DNA from: Peptoniphilus lacydonensis
GTDB lineage: Bacteria > Bacillota > Clostridia > Tissierellales > Peptoniphilaceae
DNA: 64,000 nucleotides
NCBI RefSeq assembly: GCF_900106515.1
Contig: NZ_FNWF01000003.1
Span: 1,054,001 to 1,118,000, forward strand
Reading direction: 5' to 3'
Under the pieces are notes generated by a model. That model saw only the letters and a list, made by a program, of their open reading frames with translations, was not told where the DNA came from and did no database searches. Below, piece after piece: positions 50,962 through 60,695 of the stretch. The position numbers and the translations under genes were made by a program. How positions within the stretch are numbered: position 1 is the first letter of the stretch; each line of letters begins with the position of its first letter.

Positions 50962-51282
50962 ATGGAAAGAGAAATGCTAAACATAAGTGGAAATTTAGTT
51001 GGAGAAATAAAAACAACAACAATAGATATAAATGAAGGAAAAAGAGAAGTAGCAAATTTTACTGTAGTAAATAAATTTAAAGAAAATGGAAAAACAAAAA
51101 AAGAATATATTTATTGCAATCTATACGGAGAAAAAGTAGAGACAGTAGAGGATTTCGAAAGCGGTGAGTATGTTCATATATTTGGATATTTTAAAGAGGT
51201 AAAAAAAGAGGAGAAAATATTCAAAAATTTTATTGTAAAACATATTAATAGAATAAATAAAGAAGAAAAAGAGGAGGAATAA
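50962..51282 (+). CDS. Single-stranded DNA-binding-like OB-fold protein
   Basis: A 106-residue protein beginning MEREMLNISGNLVGEI, with ANFTVVNKF and EYIYCNLYGEKVETVEDFESGEYVHIFGYFKEV, the beta-strand pattern of SSB OB folds, but no acidic C-terminal interaction tip of the DDDIPF kind (it ends KEEKEEE). It may protect the transferred strand. AAGGAGAAAATAAG precedes the ATG. Confidence 0.72.
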   Translation: MEREMLNISGNLVGEIKTTTIDINEGKREVANFTVVNKFKENGKTKKEYIYCNLYGEKVETVEDFESGEYVHIFGYFKEVKKEEKIFKNFIVKHINRINKEEKEEE

Positions 51283-51285
51283 AAA

Positions 51286-51501
51286 ATGGAGTTTTTCACA
51301 CAAGCAGTAAATGTATTAAAGGTATTAGTAACAGCGATTGGAGCTGGACTTGGTTCTTGGGGAGTAATTAATCTAATGGAAGGTTATGGTAATGATAACC
51401 CTGGAGCTAAATCTCAAGGTATTAAGCAACTTATGGCAGGTGGAGGAATTGTGCTTATTGGACTTAAATTAATTCCACTTTTAGCAAATGTATTAAAATA
51501 A
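51286..51501 (+). CDS. Maff2-family conjugation membrane protein
   Basis: Seventy-one residues: an N-terminal helix, then GAGLGSWGVINLMEGYGNDNPGAKSQGIKQLMAGGGIVLIG, typical of Maff2-family proteins encoded just before the VirB6-like gene in many Firmicute ICEs. Two hydrophobic segments suggest a small membrane component, possibly pilin-like; that role is inference. GAGGAGGAATAAAA precedes the ATG. Confidence 0.85.
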   Translation: MEFFTQAVNVLKVLVTAIGAGLGSWGVINLMEGYGNDNPGAKSQGIKQLMAGGGIVLIGLKLIPLLANVLK

Positions 51502-51502
51502 G

Positions 51503-52366
51503 ATGTTTAATATAGTAGATAAGATCAAAGAGTTTTTTTCGGAGATGCTTATAGACATGATCAAGGAAAATTTAAGTGGAATGCTTCTTGATATAAATGA
51601 TAAAGTATCTACGATAGCAACAGAAGTTGGAAAAACTCCGAGTGGATGGAACTCGGAAGTTTTCCACTTTATAAAATCAATAAGTGAAAATGTAATACTT
51701 CCTATAGCAGGTCTTATCATAACTGCAGTTTTATGTATTGAGTTAATTCAAATGGTAATGAATAAGAATAATATGAACGATACAGATACATTTGATTTCT
51801 TTAAATATATTATAAAAATGTGGATAGCTGTATGGTTGGTATCTCATGCTTTTGAATTTTCTATGGCAGTATTTGATGTAGCTCAAAGTTTAATAGGAAA
51901 AGCAGCAGGAGTAGCTAATGTGAGTTCAAAAGTTTCACCAGGGGATATAGCGGCTATGACAGAAACATTGAAGAATGAATCAATAGGAAAACTTATGACA
52001 GTAGTAATAGAAACCTCTATAGTAAAAATGATAATTCAAGGAATATCGGTATTAATAACGGTAATACTTTATGGAAGAATGATAGAAATATATATCTATA
52101 CCTCTGTTTGTGCTATACCTTTTGCCACTATGGGAAACAAAGAATGGGGGAGCATAGGAACTAATTATATTAGAGGACTTTTTGCTCTTGGACTACAAGG
52201 GTTATTTTTGCTTATATGTGTAGGTATTTACGCAGTTCTTGTAAAGACTTTAAGTATAACAGATATACACAAGAGTATTTTTGAACTACTTGGCTACACA
52301 CTAATACTTGGAATTACGATGATGAAATCTGGAAGTATTGCAAAATCAATATTAAATGCACATTAA
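51503..52366 (+). CDS. VirB6/TrbL-like conjugal transfer membrane protein
   Basis: A 287-residue protein with about six membrane helices (from residue 68 on), an amphipathic N-terminal region with KTPSGWNSEVFHFIKSISENVILPIAG, and the GNKEWGSIGTNYIRGLFALGLQGLF loop that is common in ICE TrbL/CD411-type proteins. It would form the inner-membrane part of the mating channel. The ATG comes one base after the Maff2 stop. Confidence 0.87.
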   Translation: MFNIVDKIKEFFSEMLIDMIKENLSGMLLDINDKVSTIATEVGKTPSGWNSEVFHFIKSISENVILPIAGLIITAVLCIELIQMVMNKNNMNDTDTFDFFKYIIKMWIAVWLVSHAFEFSMAVFDVAQSLIGKAAGVANVSSKVSPGDIAAMTETLKNESIGKLMTVVIETSIVKMIIQGISVLITVILYGRMIEIYIYTSVCAIPFATMGNKEWGSIGTNYIRGLFALGLQGLFLLICVGIYAVLVKTLSITDIHKSIFELLGYTLILGITMMKSGSIAKSILNAH

Positions 52367-52377
52367 AGGGAGGAGAA

Positions 52378-52539
52378 ATGTTTAAAGGAATAAATAAAAG
52401 AAAGAATGAACTTAAAATTAAAAGGTTTGGAATAATAGGATTACCAATAATTATAATTGGATCATATATAACAAATAAAATAAGAAAAAAAGAAAGGGAA
52501 GATGAGATGATAATTTATAGAATAGAGGAAATAGAATAA
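52378..52539 (+). CDS. Small membrane-anchored basic protein
   Basis: A 53-residue protein, basic at both ends with one hydrophobic segment (about residues 18-31, GIIGLPIIIIGSYI). GGGAGGAGAA precedes the ATG and the stop overlaps the next start by one base (TAATG), so it is almost certainly real and coupled to prgI. No family is recognised. Confidence 0.72.
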   Translation: MFKGINKRKNELKIKRFGIIGLPIIIIGSYITNKIRKKEREDEMIIYRIEEIE

Positions 52540-52886
52540 TGGCATATGTAAATGTTCCAAAAGATTTAACTAAAGTAAAAACCAAAGTAGCATTAAATTT
52601 AACAAAAAGACAATTAATTGGATTTACAATAGCAGGAGTAATAGGCTTTCCTATTTATATGTTATCAAGAAAAAATCTCCCAAATGATATATCTATGCTT
52701 ATTATGATAGGAGTAGCATTTCCTATTATTTTCACAACACTTTATGAAAAAGATGGTCTGTATTTTGAGAAGTATCTTAAGTACATGATAGAAAAAAAGA
52801 CTCAACCCAGTATTCGACTATATAAAACAGATTGTATTTATGATATAGAAAGAAAAATAAGTAAAATGAAAGAAGGGAGAAAATGA
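52539..52886 (+). CDS. PrgI-family conjugal transfer protein (VirB3-like)
   Basis: A 115-residue protein starting YVNVPKDLTKVKTKVALNLTKRQLI, the PrgI signature, with two membrane helices (about 28-46 and 52-70) and a basic C-terminal part. It is the VirB3-like partner of VirB4. It overlaps the VirB4 gene by 4 bases (ATGA-type). Confidence 0.9.
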   Translation: MAYVNVPKDLTKVKTKVALNLTKRQLIGFTIAGVIGFPIYMLSRKNLPNDISMLIMIGVAFPIIFTTLYEKDGLYFEKYLKYMIEKKTQPSIRLYKTDCIYDIERKISKMKEGRK

Positions 52887-55360
52887 ATCAAATACAAAAA
52901 AGACAGCAAAAAAAATTAAATGCAGAAAAAGAGAATTTTAAAAAGCAGAAAGAAGACTTAAAAAGCATAGGTAAAAGTCAAAAGAAGATAGAAAGTTCAA
53001 AGAAGTACAAAGGACAAAGAAAGCAAAAGAAAGAGCTTTCTTTTTTTAATGGAAGAAAACAAAAGAAAAAAAGTGTTCAAGATACAATTCCCTATTTAAG
53101 AATGCTTAAAAATGGAGTTTGTCAAATAGAAAAGAATAAATTTAATAAAATGATAAGATTTTTAGATATTAATTATCAGCTTTCGACAGAAGAAGATAAA
53201 GAAAGTATTTTTAATGAATTTTCTAACTTTTTAAATTACTTTGATCCAAGTGTAGATATTGAACTCTCATATATTAATAGAATAGGGAAAAATGAAGAAA
53301 TAGAAAAAAATATTAATATCCCATATAGAGATGATTCTTTTAATGAGATAAGAAAAGAATATAGAGAGATGTTAAAAAATCAAAGTGAAAAAGGGAACAA
53401 TGGATTAAGTAAATATATGTATATCACTTTTAGCTTAGAAGCACAGGATATAAAAGAAGCTACAATTAGACTTGAAAGAATGGAAATGGACATACTAAAT
53501 AATTTTAAGAAAATGGGAGTTAAGGCTTATGTGCTAGATGGATACGAAAGATTAAAGGTGATTCATGATATTTTAAATAAAGATAAAAAATTTACTTTTT
53601 CATATGATGATTTAAAACATAGTGGTTTATCCACAAAAGATTATATTTCTCCGACTTCTTTTAATTTTTCATCTATAAATCAGTTTAGAGTAGGAGAATA
53701 CTTTGGAGAAGTAAATTTCTTACAGATTCTTGCACCAGAATTATCTGATAGACTATTATCTGAATTTTTAGAAGTTGAAGAAAATATGATTGTAACCTTT
53801 CATATAAACTCTATCGATCAAACAAACGCAATTAAAATGATAAAAAGAAAAATTACAGATCTAGATAAGATGAAAATTGAAGAAAATAAAAAAGCTATAA
53901 GATCGGGATATGACATAGATATATTACCTTCAGACTTGATCACTTATGGAAATGATGCTAAAAGACTTTTATTAGAGCTTCAAAATCATAACGAGAGAAT
54001 GTTTGTAATTACAATATTATTTACAAATATAGAAAAAAGCAGAAAGAAATTGAGCAACGTAATTTTTCAATTAAACTCTATAGCAGGTAGACATAATTGT
54101 GTATTAAAGAATCTTAATTATAGGCAAGAACAAGCTCTTATGTCCTCATTGCCTATTGGAAAGAATGACATTGAGGTGAAAAGGGGACTTACTACAAGTT
54201 CTACAGCGATCTTTATTCCATTTACTACAGAAGAATTGTGTTTAGAAGGAGAAAGCTTATATTATGGTTTAAATGCATTAAGTCGAAATATCATAATGAC
54301 AGATAGAAAGCTGTTAAAAAATCCTAATGGTTTAATACTTGGAACACCAGGGTCGGGAAAATCTTTCTCGGCTAAAAGAGAAATTACCAATGCCTTTTTA
54401 ATTACACAAGATGACATTATAATATGTGATCCTGAATCCGAATATGGGAATTTAACTAGAGCATTAGGAGGAGAAGTTATAAGGATATCACCTACTAGTA
54501 GAGACTATATTAATCCATTAGATATAAACTTAGATTATGCAGATGAAGATAATCCATTGTCATTAAAGTCTGACTTTATACTATCATTATTTGAATTAGT
54601 AGTGGGAAAAGAAGGACTGAGTGCAGAAGAAACTTCTGTTATAGATAGATGTCTTCCAATCTTATATAAAAACTACTTTGATAATCCTATACCTTCTAAT
54701 ATGCCAATTTTAGAAGATTTATATAACTTACTTTTGGAACAAGAGGAAAAAGTAGGGAAAAAACTTGCGGTAGAAATGGAAATATATGTTAAAGGAAGCT
54801 TAAATGTTTTTAATCATAGAACTAATGTAGATACTAAAAATAGAATACTTTGTTATGACATCAAAGAATTGGGAAAGCAATTAAGAAAAATTGGAATGCT
54901 TATTGTTCAAGATCAAGTTTGGAATAGAGTTACAATTAATAGGAATAAGAAAGAAACTAGGTATTATTGCGATGAATTCCATTTATTGTTAAGAGAAGAA
55001 CAAACAGCAAGTTATTCAATAGAAATTTGGAAAAGATTTCGTAAATGGGGGGGAATACCAACAGGGTTAACTCAGAATGTCAAGGATCTTTTAGCTAGTC
55101 CTGAAATAGAAAATATATTTGATAATACAGACTTTATATTGATGCTAAATCAAGCCTCTGGGGATAGAGAAATATTAGCAGATAAACTAAATATATCACT
55201 TTACCAATTATCATATGTAACCAACTCTAATGAAGGAGAAGGGCTTTTGTTTTATGGGAATACCATTGTTCCATTCGTGGATAGATTCCCTAAAGATACT
55301 AAGCTATATAGACTAATGACAACAAAGCCAGAGGAGTTAAAAGAAAGTTATGAAGAATAA
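52883..55360 (+). CDS. VirB4-family conjugation ATPase
   Basis: An 825-residue ATPase that powers channel assembly and transfer. After a Lys/Gln-rich basic N-terminus (about 1-65), the body has the TraE/VirB4 pattern: Walker A GTPGSGKSFSAKRE (about 489-502), CDPESEYGNL, and Walker B RYYCDEFHLLLREEQ (about 693-707), then GLTQNVKDLL and NTDFILMLNQASGDR. It overlaps the next gene by 11 bases. Confidence 0.94.
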   Translation: MNQIQKRQQKKLNAEKENFKKQKEDLKSIGKSQKKIESSKKYKGQRKQKKELSFFNGRKQKKKSVQDTIPYLRMLKNGVCQIEKNKFNKMIRFLDINYQLSTEEDKESIFNEFSNFLNYFDPSVDIELSYINRIGKNEEIEKNINIPYRDDSFNEIRKEYREMLKNQSEKGNNGLSKYMYITFSLEAQDIKEATIRLERMEMDILNNFKKMGVKAYVLDGYERLKVIHDILNKDKKFTFSYDDLKHSGLSTKDYISPTSFNFSSINQFRVGEYFGEVNFLQILAPELSDRLLSEFLEVEENMIVTFHINSIDQTNAIKMIKRKITDLDKMKIEENKKAIRSGYDIDILPSDLITYGNDAKRLLLELQNHNERMFVITILFTNIEKSRKKLSNVIFQLNSIAGRHNCVLKNLNYRQEQALMSSLPIGKNDIEVKRGLTTSSTAIFIPFTTEELCLEGESLYYGLNALSRNIIMTDRKLLKNPNGLILGTPGSGKSFSAKREITNAFLITQDDIIICDPESEYGNLTRALGGEVIRISPTSRDYINPLDINLDYADEDNPLSLKSDFILSLFELVVGKEGLSAEETSVIDRCLPILYKNYFDNPIPSNMPILEDLYNLLLEQEEKVGKKLAVEMEIYVKGSLNVFNHRTNVDTKNRILCYDIKELGKQLRKIGMLIVQDQVWNRVTINRNKKETRYYCDEFHLLLREEQTASYSIEIWKRFRKWGGIPTGLTQNVKDLLASPEIENIFDNTDFILMLNQASGDREILADKLNISLYQLSYVTNSNEGEGLLFYGNTIVPFVDRFPKDTKLYRLMTTKPEELKESYEE

Positions 55361-56309
55361 GATAAAAAGTAACTATATTATTAATTTAGATGCATTAGTA
55401 GCCTTAAAAGAACTACCTAATGAGATATTTGATTGCTGTATTACTTCTCCTCCTTATTATGGATTAAGAGATTATAAAGTTAAAGGTCAAATCGGAAGAG
55501 AAGAAAGTCCTGAAGAGTACCTAAATAAGTTAGTAGAAGTATTTGACCAAGTAAAAAGAGTATTAAAAAAAGATGGAACTTTATGGATTGTAATAGGAGA
55601 TTCTTATGTTGGTACTGGAAGCAAGAAAGAATACAAAGACCAAAAAAATAAGAATGGAAGGACAGGTCAAAAAGTTTCTGTAACGAAAAAATTAAAAGGA
55701 TATAAGACAAAAGATTTGATTGGAATTCCTTGGCAACTTGCATTAAAACTAAGAGAAGACGGTTGGTATTTAAGAAGTGATATTATATGGCATAAAGAAA
55801 ATGCTATGCCAGAATCATGTAAAGATAGACCATCAAGATCATACGAGCATATTTTTTTACTCTCTAAATCAAAAAAATATTTTTATAACTATGAAGCAAT
55901 GAAAGAACCCATGAAAGAGATAAGTAAAAAAAGATATATAAGGGCAAGGGGAAAAGACAATAAGTACCTAAAAGAAAATACAGGTGCTAAAAGACAGAGC
56001 ATAAATGAAGCAAGAGAATATGGAGAATATATAGGAGATAATATTCCTCAGTTTAGAAATAGTAGAGATATTTGGACAATAAATACTAATGCCTTTAAAG
56101 GAAAACACTATGCAGTATTTCCACCCAAATTAGTAGAAATTTGTATAAAAGCAGCTTGTCCTAATAATGGGTTAATATTAGATCCATTTATGGGATCAGG
56201 CACAGTTGGAATGGTTGCTACTAAAATGAATAGAGAATATATAGGAATAGAATTAAATGAGGACTATTGCAAGATGGCTAAAGAAAGGATTGAAGAAAAT
56301 ATGAAATAG
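55350..56309 (+). CDS. DNA methyltransferase, N4/N6 type
   Basis: A 319-residue beta-class methylase. The catalytic TSPPYYGLRDYK (about 30-41) precedes the SAM motif LDPFMGSGTVGMVATKMNREYIGIELN (about 275-300), the order of the D12/N4-N6 beta class. A methylase at this site is common in CTn-type elements and likely hides the element from host restriction. No restriction endonuclease gene is adjacent. The start overlaps the VirB4 gene. Confidence 0.91.
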   Translation: MKNKIKSNYIINLDALVALKELPNEIFDCCITSPPYYGLRDYKVKGQIGREESPEEYLNKLVEVFDQVKRVLKKDGTLWIVIGDSYVGTGSKKEYKDQKNKNGRTGQKVSVTKKLKGYKTKDLIGIPWQLALKLREDGWYLRSDIIWHKENAMPESCKDRPSRSYEHIFLLSKSKKYFYNYEAMKEPMKEISKKRYIRARGKDNKYLKENTGAKRQSINEAREYGEYIGDNIPQFRNSRDIWTINTNAFKGKHYAVFPPKLVEICIKAACPNNGLILDPFMGSGTVGMVATKMNREYIGIELNEDYCKMAKERIEENMK

Positions 56310-56318
56310 GAGGCGTTT

Positions 56319-58859
56319 ATGAAAAAAGAAAAGGGCAAAATAAATCCTAGAGATGTACCAAAAAGTAAACTTATATTGGAAAAGAAAAATATAAGTAACA
56401 ACACTATAAAAAATAAAAAAGATTTACCCATTTTATTAAATAAAAATTCTGAAAGAGAAAATAGCACTTTTATGAATGAAAAAGATAGCTACAGACAAGT
56501 TTCTGAAGTTGAGAATTATGATAATCTAAAGAAAACTTCTAGCCACTTTCAAGAACTAAATAATAAATATATACCTAATGTTAATGAGAAATCAGATAAG
56601 GGAAAAATACAAAGAAAAAGACAGGAGAGAGTATATAGAGAAAAAAATAAAATACTTGATAACTTGAAACAAGATAATGAAGTAGAAGATAAAATTAGAG
56701 AAGAAAGAATCAAAAGAGAAAATGATAGAGTATATGAAAATAGGATAAGTAATTTCAAGAAGAGTTCTAATCATATATCTAAGAATGTAATAAAGAATAA
56801 AGATAAGTTAGAAGTTTATGACCCATTGTCTAAAGATTTAGATAATGATGGAGTAATAGATCGTTATGATATGGACTTTAGAGATAGTAATATTTCTTAT
56901 AGAGATACTAGTGATGATGAAAAGTATTTTTCAAAGTATAGAAATAAAAGATTTCTAAATGACTTTAGAAAGAATAAAGAGCAGTATCAAAGTGACAAGC
57001 AAGAAAATTCATTTCAAGATAAGTCCATTTCAACAAAAATAGAAAGATCTAATGTAAGGGATTATAAAGGTAAGAAGTTTAGGACAAAAAGTTTATACTT
57101 AACAGAAAGTAAAATGGATAATAAGAATTATCAGAAACTAAAGACTGGTAAGAACTTAAAGGAAAAATGCTTTGTAGATCTAAATAATAAAAAGAAAATT
57201 ATAGATAATAACAAAAAAGAAGGTAAAAGAGCTAATTTTAATCTAAGTGAAAAATATACAAGAACAAAAAAGGAAAGTTCGAATGTAGAAGAAGGTCAAA
57301 ATAAGTTTATAGAAGATAAATTGAAGGTAAAAGATAAGCTTCAAAAAGATGAAGAAAAGATCTCAAAATTACACTCGAAAAAAGCAAAAAAAGAAAAAGA
57401 CCTAGTTAAAGATAATAAAAAAGCAAAAAAAGGAGGATTAGAAAATCCTTTAATTCTTGCAAGTGCAATAGCATCAAACTATTTTTATAGCGGAAAAGAA
57501 GATAATGCAGGAATAGATGCATCATATAAAGTAAGCAGAAGTACAGAACTTATTGGAAAAAATATTAGACGTAATCGTAGAAAAAAAGCTTTAAAAACTA
57601 AAAGAAAATTAGAGAAATTAGATAATAAAATTCATAAAAAAGAAAGTAGATTATTATTTGAAAAAGATTTTGAAGAATTAAAAAAGTCTAGAGCCTATCA
57701 AAATACCAATAAATTGAATCGATTTTTTATGAAGAAAAAATTTCAGAAAGATTTCAGAAAAAAACAAGAAGTAAGCTTAAAAAATAGAATAAAAAAGTCT
57801 ATTACAAATGTGAGTAAAAAGACAGCAGAAGTTCTAAAAAATAAGGGATATAAAAATATTTTTATTATCCTTTGTATTTTAGGACTTTTTTTCATGCTAT
57901 TTAAAGAAATAAGTAATATTGGAAGTATTACTTCAGGTATTACAAGTAATGTTATGGCTACAAGTTACTTATCAAAAAAAGAAGTGCTAAGTGATATAAA
58001 TAATGAATTTTCAAGTTATGAATATGCTTTGCAAGATGAGATAGATAGCATTAAAGAAAATTATCCAAACTACGATGAATATCATATAAAAGGAGAGCCA
58101 GTAGGTCATGATGTTCACGAGCTATTTAGTTATTTAACAGCAAGATATGGAGAAATTAAGTCGACTGATGAAATAAAAAAGGAGCTAAAAAAACTCTTTA
58201 ATCAGATGTACAAAAAAGAGTATACATCAAAAACTATTACTAAATATGATAAAGATGGAAATCCATACACCTATAAAATATTAACTCTTACCATTACCAA
58301 GAAAAGTATTGATAAAATTGCAAAAGAAGAGTTTGCAAATTATGAAACTAATATGGCTCACTACTTATCATTATTAGAAAATCAAGGAAATATGGGAGAT
58401 TATTTTGGCTCTGGTTATGGAGATTTAGGGGATATAGTAGATAATCCAAATTTTGGAAATCCCGGTATAGAGTTTGATGATGTAGCAGTAAGGAGATTAT
58501 TTGGAGAAGCTGAAAAACATATAGGAAAAAGATATGTTTTTGGAGCTAGTGGACCAAGGAATTTTGACTGTTCAGGATTTGTATGTTGGTCATTTACAAA
58601 ATCAGGAGTAAAGAATATGCCAAGAACAACAGCTTGGAGAATATATACTGATTATTGTAATCCTGTATCGCCTAGTCAAGCAAAGCCAGGAGATATAATT
58701 TTCTTCAAAGGAACATATAATTCTGGAACACCAATATCTCACGTAGGAATATATGCAGGCAATGGAATGATGATTCATGCAGGAGATCCTATTCAATATG
58801 CAAATATTAATACAAGATATTGGAAAGAACACTTTTATGCCTTTGGCAGACCAAGATAG
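56319..58859 (+). CDS. Membrane-anchored NlpC/P60 cell-wall hydrolase with long charged N-terminus
   Basis: An 846-residue protein. Residues 1-430 are extremely Lys/Asn/Glu-rich and probably disordered, with one acidic DPLSKDLDNDGVIDRYDMD loop near 168-186 resembling a calcium-binding turn. A coiled, basic stretch follows, then one membrane helix near 515-530 (IIILCILGLFFML type). The outer part ends in an NlpC/P60 domain (about 700-846) with FDCSGFVCWSFTKSG, SHVGIYAGNGMMIHAGD and the following catalytic residues. It would open peptidoglycan for the mating channel. AGGAGGCGTTT precedes the ATG. Confidence 0.88.
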   Translation: MKKEKGKINPRDVPKSKLILEKKNISNNTIKNKKDLPILLNKNSERENSTFMNEKDSYRQVSEVENYDNLKKTSSHFQELNNKYIPNVNEKSDKGKIQRKRQERVYREKNKILDNLKQDNEVEDKIREERIKRENDRVYENRISNFKKSSNHISKNVIKNKDKLEVYDPLSKDLDNDGVIDRYDMDFRDSNISYRDTSDDEKYFSKYRNKRFLNDFRKNKEQYQSDKQENSFQDKSISTKIERSNVRDYKGKKFRTKSLYLTESKMDNKNYQKLKTGKNLKEKCFVDLNNKKKIIDNNKKEGKRANFNLSEKYTRTKKESSNVEEGQNKFIEDKLKVKDKLQKDEEKISKLHSKKAKKEKDLVKDNKKAKKGGLENPLILASAIASNYFYSGKEDNAGIDASYKVSRSTELIGKNIRRNRRKKALKTKRKLEKLDNKIHKKESRLLFEKDFEELKKSRAYQNTNKLNRFFMKKKFQKDFRKKQEVSLKNRIKKSITNVSKKTAEVLKNKGYKNIFIILCILGLFFMLFKEISNIGSITSGITSNVMATSYLSKKEVLSDINNEFSSYEYALQDEIDSIKENYPNYDEYHIKGEPVGHDVHELFSYLTARYGEIKSTDEIKKELKKLFNQMYKKEYTSKTITKYDKDGNPYTYKILTLTITKKSIDKIAKEEFANYETNMAHYLSLLENQGNMGDYFGSGYGDLGDIVDNPNFGNPGIEFDDVAVRRLFGEAEKHIGKRYVFGASGPRNFDCSGFVCWSFTKSGVKNMPRTTAWRIYTDYCNPVSPSQAKPGDIIFFKGTYNSGTPISHVGIYAGNGMMIHAGDPIQYANINTRYWKEHFYAFGRPR

Positions 58860-58873
58860 AAAAGGTGATAAAA

Positions 58874-59119
58874 ATGAATAAAAAACTAATTAAAAATATA
58901 GAAAAACAAAAAAAGTTAGTAAAGAAAAAAGAAGATATTGAGTTGGAACTTCAAATCTTAGAAGAAGAACAAGAAGAATTAGAGAATATGGAAGTTATCA
59001 AAGAGTTTCGTAGCAAAAAAATATCCCTTGATGAATTTTTATATATAGTAAGAAAAAATAAGGAAGAAGAAAGAAAAGAAAAAAGTATAAGTCAAATTAA
59101 TGAAGGAGAAGAAAAGTAA
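58874..59119 (+). CDS. DUF4315-family protein
   Basis: An 81-residue highly charged helical protein, MNKKLIKNIEKQKKLVKKKEDIELELQILEEE (read in parts), typical of DUF4315 in CTn elements. I take ATG 58874 (AAAGGTGATAAAA before it) rather than an upstream in-frame start inside the hydrolase gene. Stop overlaps the next ATG by one base. Confidence 0.83.
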   Translation: MNKKLIKNIEKQKKLVKKKEDIELELQILEEEQEELENMEVIKEFRSKKISLDEFLYIVRKNKEEERKEKSISQINEGEEK

Positions 59120-60681
59120 TGAAAAGAATAGGAAATAGAGTTTTAGCGATTGGAATGATACTAGCAAGTATTATAAATATATCGCCTATGAGTCATATAT
59201 ATGCTAGTTCAGAAAAAAGTTTACAAAACACAAATAAAATTGAAGCTGAAATGGTATGTAGCAATGTAGAAAATTTAGAAAAAGAAATTACAGACTTACA
59301 AGAGAAAATTAAAAACTTAAATAAAGATAAAGAGATAAATAAAGATCAAATAAAAAAGCTTCAAGAGAAATTAGATTCATATAAAAATAAGGAAGATAAT
59401 TTTTTAGAAGATAAGAAATGCCTAGAAGATCAATTATTAGAAAAAGAAAGAGTAATTAAAGGTCTAGAAGAAAAAATATGTGCTCTAGAAAGTAAAGACA
59501 AAAAGCAAATAGCTGAGCTAGAACAGCTAAGAGATGAAGTAAAGAAACTTCAAGAAGAAAGTGAAAAATTAAAAGAAGAATTATCTTCTGCAAAATGGGA
59601 ATTAGAAGCAAAAGGTGAAAAGGCAGAAGTTAATGAAAAAAGTTTTAAAGAAACAAGAGAAAAGATTGGTCAATTAGAAAAAGAGATTAAAGAAAAGGAT
59701 CAAAATATAGAATTAAAAGAGGAGAAAATAAAGAAAATAGAAGATACTTTAAAGGCAAAAGAAGAAAGATTAGAAAAATTAAAAGACCAAGTAGATAAGG
59801 CAAAAGAAGATAAAGAAAATTCTTGTGAGAAAGTAAAATCTCTTGAAGAAGAATTAACTGAATTAAGATCTAAAGCAGAAAAAGATAAAAAAGAATTACA
59901 AGAACAGATAAAAAGCTTGGAAGATAAAATAGAACAACAAACAAAAGAGTTTGAAAATCTCCAAAATGACTTAGACAAAAAAATAGAAGAATGTAATAAA
60001 AGAATCAGTGAACTAGAGAAATACCTAAAGAAAAACAAAACAGGGGAAAAAGAAAAAGCTATAAATGATAAGGAAAAGCTTGAAAAAACTTTGGATAATC
60101 TTAAGAAGAAACAAGCAGAAATAGAAACAAAACATGATAAAGATGTAGAAGAAAAGATTACTAACAAAGAAGTAGTAGATACTAAAGAAGTTATTAGTAA
60201 AAGAGAGGATAATATAAAGCCATGTAGTAAGAGCGATGAATTTAGCGTGTTTCAAGTGGGAAAAAATTACTATAATGTCATAAAAGATGGAAAGAAAACT
60301 ACTGTGTATATGGATGTTAAGGCATACATTCAAGATGATCATATTATGTTACCTATAAGATATACAGCCTATACTTTAGGATTTAACGTTGAATATGATG
60401 ACAACAAAAGAGAAGCTATATTTTCCAATAAAGAAAATATCGTTCTTCCAAAGAAAACATTGAGATTAAATATAGACACAGGAGTCATGAAAGATAGTGA
60501 CGGAAATATTTATCATTCTGATACTAAGCCAGTAATTATAAATGGAAGAGTTCATGCTTCTATTTCAAATATTGCAAAAGCTTTTAATGCAACTTGTGGA
60601 GATATAAAAGACGGAAAAGATCAAAGCATTGAATGGGATAATAACAAAAAAGCAGTATATGTATTTAAAAATATAAAATAA
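59119..60681 (+). CDS. Secreted coiled-coil protein with copper-amine-oxidase-N-like domain
   Basis: A 520-residue exported protein: signal peptide about 1-30 (LAIGMILASIINISPMSHIYA); a long heptad-rich coiled coil from about 45 to 370 (dense Lys/Glu/Leu); then a C-terminal domain from about 375 to 517 with MDVKAYIQDDHIMLPIRYTAYTLGFNVEYDDNKREAIFS, typical of the copper amine oxidase N-terminal/'stalk' fold repeated once. It may span the wall as a surface structure. It is coupled to the DUF4315 and DUF4366 genes. Confidence 0.8.
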   Translation: MKRIGNRVLAIGMILASIINISPMSHIYASSEKSLQNTNKIEAEMVCSNVENLEKEITDLQEKIKNLNKDKEINKDQIKKLQEKLDSYKNKEDNFLEDKKCLEDQLLEKERVIKGLEEKICALESKDKKQIAELEQLRDEVKKLQEESEKLKEELSSAKWELEAKGEKAEVNEKSFKETREKIGQLEKEIKEKDQNIELKEEKIKKIEDTLKAKEERLEKLKDQVDKAKEDKENSCEKVKSLEEELTELRSKAEKDKKELQEQIKSLEDKIEQQTKEFENLQNDLDKKIEECNKRISELEKYLKKNKTGEKEKAINDKEKLEKTLDNLKKKQAEIETKHDKDVEEKITNKEVVDTKEVISKREDNIKPCSKSDEFSVFQVGKNYYNVIKDGKKTTVYMDVKAYIQDDHIMLPIRYTAYTLGFNVEYDDNKREAIFSNKENIVLPKKTLRLNIDTGVMKDSDGNIYHSDTKPVIINGRVHASISNIAKAFNATCGDIKDGKDQSIEWDNNKKAVYVFKNIK

Positions 60682-60695
60682 AAAAGGAGCTAAAG

